Assembly (NCBI GenBank): GCA_007115705.1 | Contig: QXEO01000727.1 | Span: 124,001 to 188,000, forward strand | Direction of reading: 5' to 3' | Source: Dactylis glomerata | Taxonomy: Eukaryota; Streptophyta; Magnoliopsida; Poales; Poaceae | DNA: 64,000 bases | Shown: piece after piece, positions 58,063-64,000 of the stretch | How positions within the stretch are numbered: the stretch's first letter is position 1 | How the letters are laid out: every line of letters begins with the position of its first letter | Notes under the pieces: generated by a model | What the model saw: only the letters and a program-made list of their open reading frames with translations | The model's database searches: none | Told to the model about the DNA's origin: nothing | Position numbers and translations under genes: made by a program

Positions 58063-58175
58063 ACTATTCGCCCTAGTAGATTCGATCTTGTTTAGTTTTT
58101 CTTCTTCTTTGGATCGTCCCCTTCCCACCACCGAACACATAAATCTTTTCCAATTCTTGACCCAAGAACTCCACT

Positions 58176-58886
58176 ATGTCATCCCCGTCGCGCCGGAACT
58201 CCAACCCGGACAACGACATTGAGGATGAGCAGAAGCGCAAGAGGAAGCAGTCGAACAGGGAGTCGGCGAAGCGGTCCCGCGCTCGCAAGCAGCAGCGGGT
58301 CGAGGAGCTCATCGCCGAGACCAGCCACCTCCAGGCAGAGAACGCTCGCCTCAAGGCTGAGCTCGGCAAGGTGAATGGCGAGAACACTGTGCTACGCGCG
58401 CTCCATGGCAAGCCCAATGGGCGGCTACAGGGCGGCTTCCAGGTGGCTGCTGCGGCCATCCCAGACATCGCCAATGACCTGCAGCACCGCCCGTGGCAGT
58501 TGCCATTGGCGCCACAGCAGGCAGCAGCCCCAAACACACAACACACGCTTGGCGGCTTCCAGGTGGCTGGTGCGGCCGTCGACATTGCAGAGTTCCCCAA
58601 TGATCCGATGCTCTGCGTGTTGCAGCCGCCATTTGCGCCGCAGCCGGCACCACCTGAGCAAACAATTGGCGGCTTTCAAGTGGCTAGTGCGGCCGTCAAC
58701 ATCCAAGAGATCAGCAACGACCAGCTCCCGTGGCTGTTGCCATTAGCACCGCAGCCATCTGCCGACGACATGGCTGAAGTGCTCCCATCCGAAGACACCA
58801 AGTGGACATTGAGTTGCATTGACATGGATGGTGTTGACGCCTACTACGACGGCCTCAACATCCCAAAAAACCCCAACGACTGCTAG
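58176..58886 (+). CDS. Group S bZIP transcription factor with tandem C-terminal repeats
   Basis: Intronless, 236 residues. The basic region has the invariant N-x7-R (Asn27 in SNRESAKRSR, Arg35), and the zipper starts nine residues later with Leu45, Leu52, Leu59, Val66 and Leu73. A very short N-terminus, no introns and the conserved uORF place it in the plant S group, which binds ACGT-core and related promoter elements as homo- or heterodimers with group C factors, in sugar and energy signalling. Unusually for a group of mostly 140-180 residue proteins, residues 86-195 hold three tandem ~40-residue repeats beginning GGFQVA (at 86, 126 and 165) and ending in APQ. The C-terminus is acidic (DMAEVLPSEDTKWTLSCIDMDGVDAYYDG) and could activate transcription. 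Confidence 0.93.
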   Translation: MSSPSRRNSNPDNDIEDEQKRKRKQSNRESAKRSRARKQQRVEELIAETSHLQAENARLKAELGKVNGENTVLRALHGKPNGRLQGGFQVAAAAIPDIANDLQHRPWQLPLAPQQAAAPNTQHTLGGFQVAGAAVDIAEFPNDPMLCVLQPPFAPQPAPPEQTIGGFQVASAAVNIQEISNDQLPWLLPLAPQPSADDMAEVLPSEDTKWTLSCIDMDGVDAYYDGLNIPKNPNDC

Positions 58887-58985
58887 CTTGTCCTTCTTAT
58901 TGTTTAATTATGGTTTTATTCTCTGGACAGTATTAAGTATGTTTTATTTAGTGTGAGCTTGCCTTTGTGTGTTTTATTTGTATAA

Positions 58986-60264
58986 TTACTATGGAGTTCT
59001 TTCAAGTGTAATGTCTGTACTTGACTGCCACTTTGACATGATGCTACCAGTTAAGTGGTACAGTCACAACAGTGCTGCATAATTTAATAGTTGGGAAAAC
59101 ACCATGCTCTTTAGATTACAACACAAGATACACCGACGCACTTCTAATATAGTACATTCACGACCGCACTAGCTAATTTGATAGCAAGGAGAAACCGAAG
59201 CTTTTCTGCCTACAACAGGAGCTACACCTACACATGCTCGATCTACAATTTAATGGTGACAAAGAACACAAGATGCAGCCACAAAACATGCACGAGTCAC
59301 GCCATATGTCAGTAAACCAAACATATGCTTATCTACACTTTACCTACATAACAGCTACCTGTAATTTTCAGTTCTAATTTATTTACCGCCTACCAGAGAA
59401 AAGCTTTAGTAGCAACAGTAGCCAAGTATAAAAATGTTATGATATGGCATAACCTGATCTGTTCTCAACTGCAGCATAAATTACTTTCAAGCATAAGAGT
59501 AACGTACCGATTGCTAACAGCTCGATATAAGCTTCCTGAAGCTCTCCATTGCTCTTGGCTGTACATTCCCGTTTCTCATCCCATTTCTGCATACAGAAAA
59601 CACACCCCCTCTTGGCTGTAGATTCCCCGAATCATAATGAAAACGCACCCCCTCTGCGTTTCGTGCTGCTGGGACAGAACGAGCAGCGCCGGCGCCAAGA
59701 AACAGGTGTACTCTCCTCCGCATCCGCCTCTGTATCACCTCGCCGACGCCGCTCCTGCCTTCTCGCTGATTTGGTCTTGGCGTCAAGAATTTGATAATGA
59801 TGCATCAAGTAACTTAACCTACAGTTCATAGGAATCTCAACTTGTCATTTAGATAATTCTCATGGGTCGACCAACATGCTGTATGTCCTACTTATCTACT
59901 TTGATAATCCCCTGCTCAAACAAAACCTTACAACTGTACTTATCTACTTATCCGCTGTGGCAGCAGTAGCGGTGTCGATACTGGCGACATTGCATCTCGA
60001 GTTACTACTGACCTCGGGAGCGATGGTACTGACACATGAATTAGCCACGACAACAAGATACATGGTAGGGAGGAAGTGGATAACCCTGTCACTACAGATC
60101 TCTTCTATGGCATGTCCCCTGTTTACCACAAATGAAGTAGGATGATTATCATGGTGTTTCCAATGTGCAGTGAACACACAGAAAATTCACGCCAAGAGAG
60201 GGGGATCGCTACAAATCTCTAACGATCTGGGCATAGATGGTTGAATCTACCATACGAAAGCCCT
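58986..60264 (+). repeat. Segmental duplication, copy 1 (starts in the bZIP 3' region)
   Basis: From TTACTATGGA to GAATCTACCATA it aligns colinearly with 61624-62776 in direct orientation, with small indels. It begins about 100 bp after the bZIP stop. No protein gene is clear inside; possible exon-like pieces are given in the findings. Confidence 0.85.
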
Positions 60265-60659
60265 CATGAACACTGAGAAAATTGGGAATACAGACATGAT
60301 AAATCACCTTTGCCATGTCGTCTGCCGACATGGATGAATAATAAGAAAATCGGGAATAAACCACTGGCAGAAATCCTAAATTAAGAACTGCCATATTTAC
60401 TAATTTTCATGTTAGTGGCTACCAAAAAAAGTACATCAGACAGACGGTATTGATACCCCACCAGAACACATCAGTATCAACAGGAGAGCAATTGCTGAAT
60501 GTACATATAGAACATTGTGCGGTCCAATTCTGCAATGAATTAAACACAACAGTACTACATTCTAGTTTTTGGATCTTGACCGTGGAACCTGACTATGCCA
60601 CGAAAGTTAACAGCAATATGAGGGCATTTATCTTTTTCAGCAAGAATCAAGGTCAGGTC
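60265..60659. other. Unique spacer between the duplicated copies
   Basis: AT-rich, no gene or transposon ends recognised. Confidence 0.4.
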
Positions 60660-61200
60660 TGTTCTTTTTGGGTAGCAGATTGTGGATATCGAAACCTGCC
60701 CCTTTGGTTGTAAAATGAGAGAAACAGCTGAGCACTTTGCGTTGCAGTGCGGTCGAACACAACAAATTCTTGCTTTACTAGGGATTGATCTGACCGGTGT
60801 TGATGATTTGCTACGCATTTTCGATGAAGCTAAAGCTAGGTGCCCAACTCATAAGAAGATAGCCTGGGACCTGGTTGTTACCGCCTAGTTCTGGAGTATT
60901 TGGCTATTGAGGAACAGGAAGGTTTTCGACAACGTGGAGATCGTTGTTCAGATTACAGCAAGACAGTGCATGGATACTTGTAAGCTCAGGGCTCATAGGG
61001 CTAAGAAGCAGGAAAAATCTGCTTTCCATCAATGAGTTTCCGAGTGGCCGGGTTAATGTTTCCTTCTTTTAGTTTTTCTGAACCACTTCTGGATTTCGCC
61101 CTCTCTGTATCTTGCATGTAAAAGTAGAGCTGCCTTAGCTCTTTTGTGTTTCAATAAAATTTGAGGTAGGGGCATTTCCCCAAGATGTTTGATCAAGAAA
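60660..61200 (+). mobile_element. 5'-truncated LINE: ORF2 C-terminus and 3' UTR
   Basis: The frame from 60682 reads DIETCPFGCKMRETAEHFALQC, the zinc-binding domain at the end of plant LINE reverse transcriptases. This is followed, after a stop at 60886, by FWSIWLLRNRKVFDN. The 3' UTR ends with CAATAAAATTTGAGG and a small hairpin GGGGCATTTCCCC, then an A-rich end near 61200. The ORF is broken, so this is a dead insertion. Exact ends are uncertain. Confidence 0.75.
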
Positions 61201-61237
61201 ACAATCCTATTCTGGCAGTTCTGTGTGTTTTGTTTGT

Positions 61238-61272
61238 ACTAGCTGAATACCCGTGCGTTGCTACGGGTATAA
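61238..61272 (+). repeat. Dispersed grass repeat motif
   Basis: ACTAGCTGAATACCCGTGCG followed by TTGCTACGGG is a motif seen very often at the edge of repeats in grass genomes. The rest of the repeat could not be delimited; 61273-61620 shows no gene. Confidence 0.5.
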
Positions 61273-61623
61273 TTTTTTGTTGCCATGATTCAATCTTATT
61301 TTAGGCATTTTCGTGTAGATACTCGATTATGAAATTGATTGATCTGTGTATCCTTAGCCTCAACTCGCCCTTTCTCCATTCTCTGCTTGAGCAGAGGTAT
61401 CGATGGCAGATTTATCTCTTTATATATCTATTTGGGGAACTCCCTTAGAAAAAACTTCAGTTCCTGGCCACCTTGCCAACGTAAAACAATGTATGATTTG
61501 AACACATGAAAGAGAATGCTAATGATGAAACATATTAGGTCTGAAATCAAAGATTAAAACACAGATAAATGGTGTGCAATGTTAAGATTTACCAATTTAG
61601 TACTTGTTAATGTTACTAAGGTA

Positions 61624-62776
61624 GTTACTATGGATTCTTTCAAGTGTAATGTCTTTACTTGACTGCCAATTTGATATGATGCTACCAATTAAGTTTATCA
61701 TGGTACAGTCACAACAGTGTTGCATAATTTAATAGTTGGAAAACATGATGCTCTTCAGATTACAACACAAGATACACCTATGCACTTCTAATATAGTACA
61801 TTCATGAAATCACTAGCTAATTTGACAGCAAGGAAAAACCGATGCTTTTCTGCCTACAACAGGAGCTACACCTACACATACTTGATCGACAATTTAATGG
61901 TGACAAAGAACACCAGATGCAGCGACAAAACATGCACGAGTCACGGGTTACGCCATATGTCAGTAAAGCAAACATGTGCTTATCTATACTTTACCTACAT
62001 AACAGCTACATTTAGTTTTCAGTTCTCATTTATTTACCGCCTACCAGAGAAAAGCTTCAGTAGCAACAGTGCTCAAGTATAAAAATGTTACGATATGGCA
62101 TAACCTGATCTGTTCTCAACTGCAGCATAAATTACTTTGAAACAGAAGAGGAACGTACCGATTGCTAAGAGCTCGATATAAGCTTCCTGAAGCTGTCCAT
62201 TGCTCTTGGATGTAGATTCCCGTTTCTCATCCCCTTTCTGCATACAGAAAACGCACCCCCTCTGCGTTTCGTGCTGTAGGGACAGAACGAGCAGCGCCAA
62301 CACAAAGAAACAGGTGTACTCTCCTCCGCATCCAACTTTCTGTCACCTCTCCGACGCTGCTTTCGCTGATTTGGTCTTGGTGTCAAGAATTTGATAATGA
62401 TGCATCAAGTAACTTAACCTACAGTTCGTAGGGAATCAACTTGTCATTTGGATAATTCTCATGGGTCGACAAACATTCAGTATGGCTTACTTATCTACTA
62501 GGATAATTCCCTGCTCAAACAAAACCGTACTTATCGGCTGTAGTGGCATTTCATCTCGACTTATTACTGACTGACACATGAATTGACAACAAGAGACATG
62601 GTAGGGAGGAAGTGCATAACCCTGTCACTACAGATCTCTTGCATGTCATGTCCCCTGTTTACCACAAATGGTGTATCCAATGTGCAGTGAACACACAGAA
62701 AGTTCACGCCAACTCCAAGAGAGGGGATCGATACGAATATCTCACGAGCTGGGCATAGACGGCTGAATCTACCATA
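61624..62776 (+). repeat. Segmental duplication, copy 2
   Basis: It aligns with 58986-60264. It is shorter because of several deletions, including about 110 bp near 62530-62560 and 62670. No bZIP coding sequence precedes it, so the gene itself was not retained in this copy. Confidence 0.85.
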
Positions 62777-62915
62777 GGAAATCACGCGTCCTGAGAGAGA
62801 TTGTTGGAAGCTAGCTTACCTCGTACACGAAACGTCGCCGCTGACAAGCAGCGCAGCTCAGAGCGCGCCGCTCACCACAACGATTGCGCGCGGCCGCTCA
62901 CCTCCACGATTGCGC

Positions 62916-63170
62916 GCGGCCGCTCTCCGTCGCCGAGCGCCACGCGTTCACGCGTGTGCCACCGAGCACCACGCCCTGGAGCGCGGCCGCTCCCCATTGC
63001 CGAGCGCCAAGCCTTCATGCGTGCGCCACCAGGCACCACGCCCTGGCGTGCGGCCGCTCTCCATCGCCGAGCGCCACCGGCACGCCTTCACGCGTGCGCC
63101 ACCGGGCACCACGCCCTCGCGCGCGGCCGATCTCCATCGCCAAGCACCATGCCCTCGCGCACGCCGCCGA
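62916..63170 (-). repeat. GC-rich minisatellite, about 67-bp unit, four copies
   Basis: Each unit begins GCGGCCG on the plus strand (62916, 62983, 63050 and 63123; spacings 67, 67 and 73) and contains CTCC-x5-CGCCGAGCGCCA and GCACCACGCCCT. The third unit has a 6-bp insertion. ORFs on the plus strand through the array are repeats in translation and not convincing genes. The strand given is that of the possible first exon discussed in the findings. Confidence 0.8.
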
Positions 63171-63259
63171 ACAGCAGCCTCCCTTTTCAGAGATGATTTC
63201 GCCTCAGCGGACGTTTGGCGATTTGCGCGCGAGAAGAAATTGGGGGAGAAACGGTTGTA

Positions 63260-64000
63260 AACCCGTGCCTTTGATCTCCATCGGACGGCTCAGAAACGAG
63301 GGCTCGGACGAGCCAGCGAGCCCCCGTGCAATTTCTAGCGTTTGGGAATATGGCACAAATTCCATCTATAAAAAAGTATGGCACAAATTCCAGAGGAGGA
63401 GCTGATTGCGGGGTGCACAAAAAGGCACAATATAATTGTTTTCCGTTTTAAAAAATATAATAGTTTTCCTATGTTGTGGAAAGTGCTTTTGAATCCCGGG
63501 ATCCTCTATTCTAAAAAAAATAAAAAAATTCCAAGTTTCAAAAAATATGAAAATACTTTCAGACATAGTCAATGATGTAACAAGCAAGCATACAAAATTT
63601 CATTATTTTTGTACCTTTGCGGGATAAATAGGTGACTACAGGCAATTTTTTATACTTTTTTATATTTTTTTAAAAATGATTTCGATTTTTTTAAAGCGGG
63701 ATCACCCGTACTTATGTGCACCGAATCTCTACTCTATGTTGCCGGTCAAATATTTTGGCATCCTTTCTGAGGTAGCAAAGTTCATCGACCTCGTAACTAA
63801 AATATGGGATATCTAGCTGGTTGAGCAGACTTAATTTCTGTCCCTGTGATGCAAATTCCAATATGTGACCAGCTAGCTTGAGGATTTTCATTTGACTCAA
63901 AGGTTTTATTTTTTGGTTCGGCCGGACTACACCTTGCGCCTCATCAACACGCATGGCCGCACCAAATTTTCTTATTTTTTAGGGCATGTACAATGGTTGA
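63260..64000. other. Intergenic sequence with short repeats and a MITE-like terminus at the edge
   Basis: No gene. 63400-63442 repeats a block from 9985-10046. The last 20 bp, GGGCATGTACAATGGTTGA, look like a common grass MITE terminus entering the window edge, but its partner lies outside. Confidence 0.45.

Noticed and set aside
61624..62776. Second copy of the downstream duplication considered as a second bZIP gene
   Set aside because: No basic-region or zipper sequence was found upstream of it; only the flanking region is duplicated.
62916..63170. Regular repeats considered as a CRISPR array
   Set aside because: Units are contiguous and similar throughout with no unique spacers, and the genome is a plant.
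62801..63405. Three overlapping plus-strand ORFs up to 173 residues
   Set aside because: Translations of the 67-bp minisatellite in several frames, compositionally biased and without homology to known domains.

Overview
The window looks like nuclear DNA of a cool-season grass (Pooideae: wheat, barley, oat, ryegrass and relatives). The grounds are intron-containing plant genes with GT-AG splice sites, GC-rich grass-type first exons, and a dense layer of nested LTR retrotransposons. The species cannot be fixed from the sequence alone. About 85% of the window is transposon-derived. Only two protein genes look like functional host loci: a seven-exon ARF-GAP gene (6345-9593, + strand) and an intronless bZIP transcription factor gene (58176-58886, + strand).

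Layout, left to right. An L1-type LINE on the minus strand (1-5470) has an uninterrupted ORF1 and a frameshifted ORF2 that runs off the left edge. Two nested MITE-like elements (5503-5780) lie between it and the ARF-GAP promoter. Decayed LINE, MITE and Copia RNase H pieces follow (9985-11400).

From 11753 to 37203 there is a nest of LTR elements. All appear to belong to one Gypsy group: LTRs start TGATACGTCT, and the primer-binding site matches the 3' end of tRNA-Asp, which suggests the Athila lineage (Sabrina/WHAM-like). Element D (11753-19264, minus) has target-site duplication GCGAG and carries a 504-bp solo LTR inside its 5' LTR. Element A (19741-37203, plus, duplication GTGGT) sits inside an older LINE endonuclease gene. 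It contains a truncated minus-strand element B (24517-28494) and a young complete minus-strand element C (29247-36284, duplication GTACT).

A complete Copia element with a perfect TGGAC duplication (38368-46605) has only a broken gag and a 2.5-kb AT-rich interior. A fifth Gypsy element, E (47688-55921, plus), has equal-length 1430-bp LTRs and two ORFs including a gag. It splits the first copy of a locally duplicated repeat of roughly 550 bp.

From about 57200 the sequence returns to a gene region. The bZIP promoter holds a duplicated motif block. Its leader carries a short upstream ORF whose C-terminus matches the sucrose-control peptide of group S1 bZIP genes. The protein has three tandem 40-residue repeats after the zipper. 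A 1.2-kb segment starting in the bZIP 3' region is duplicated downstream (58986-60264 and 61624-62776), with a LINE 3' tail between the copies. A GC-rich 67-bp minisatellite follows.

No reverse transcriptase or integrase domain was seen in any of the five full or partial Gypsy elements or in the Copia element. They therefore look non-autonomous and presumably depended on enzymes from elsewhere. Elements C and D share a conserved 197-198 residue ORF of unknown function in the place where element A has gag/protease-like remnants. No CRISPR, tRNA or rRNA gene was found.
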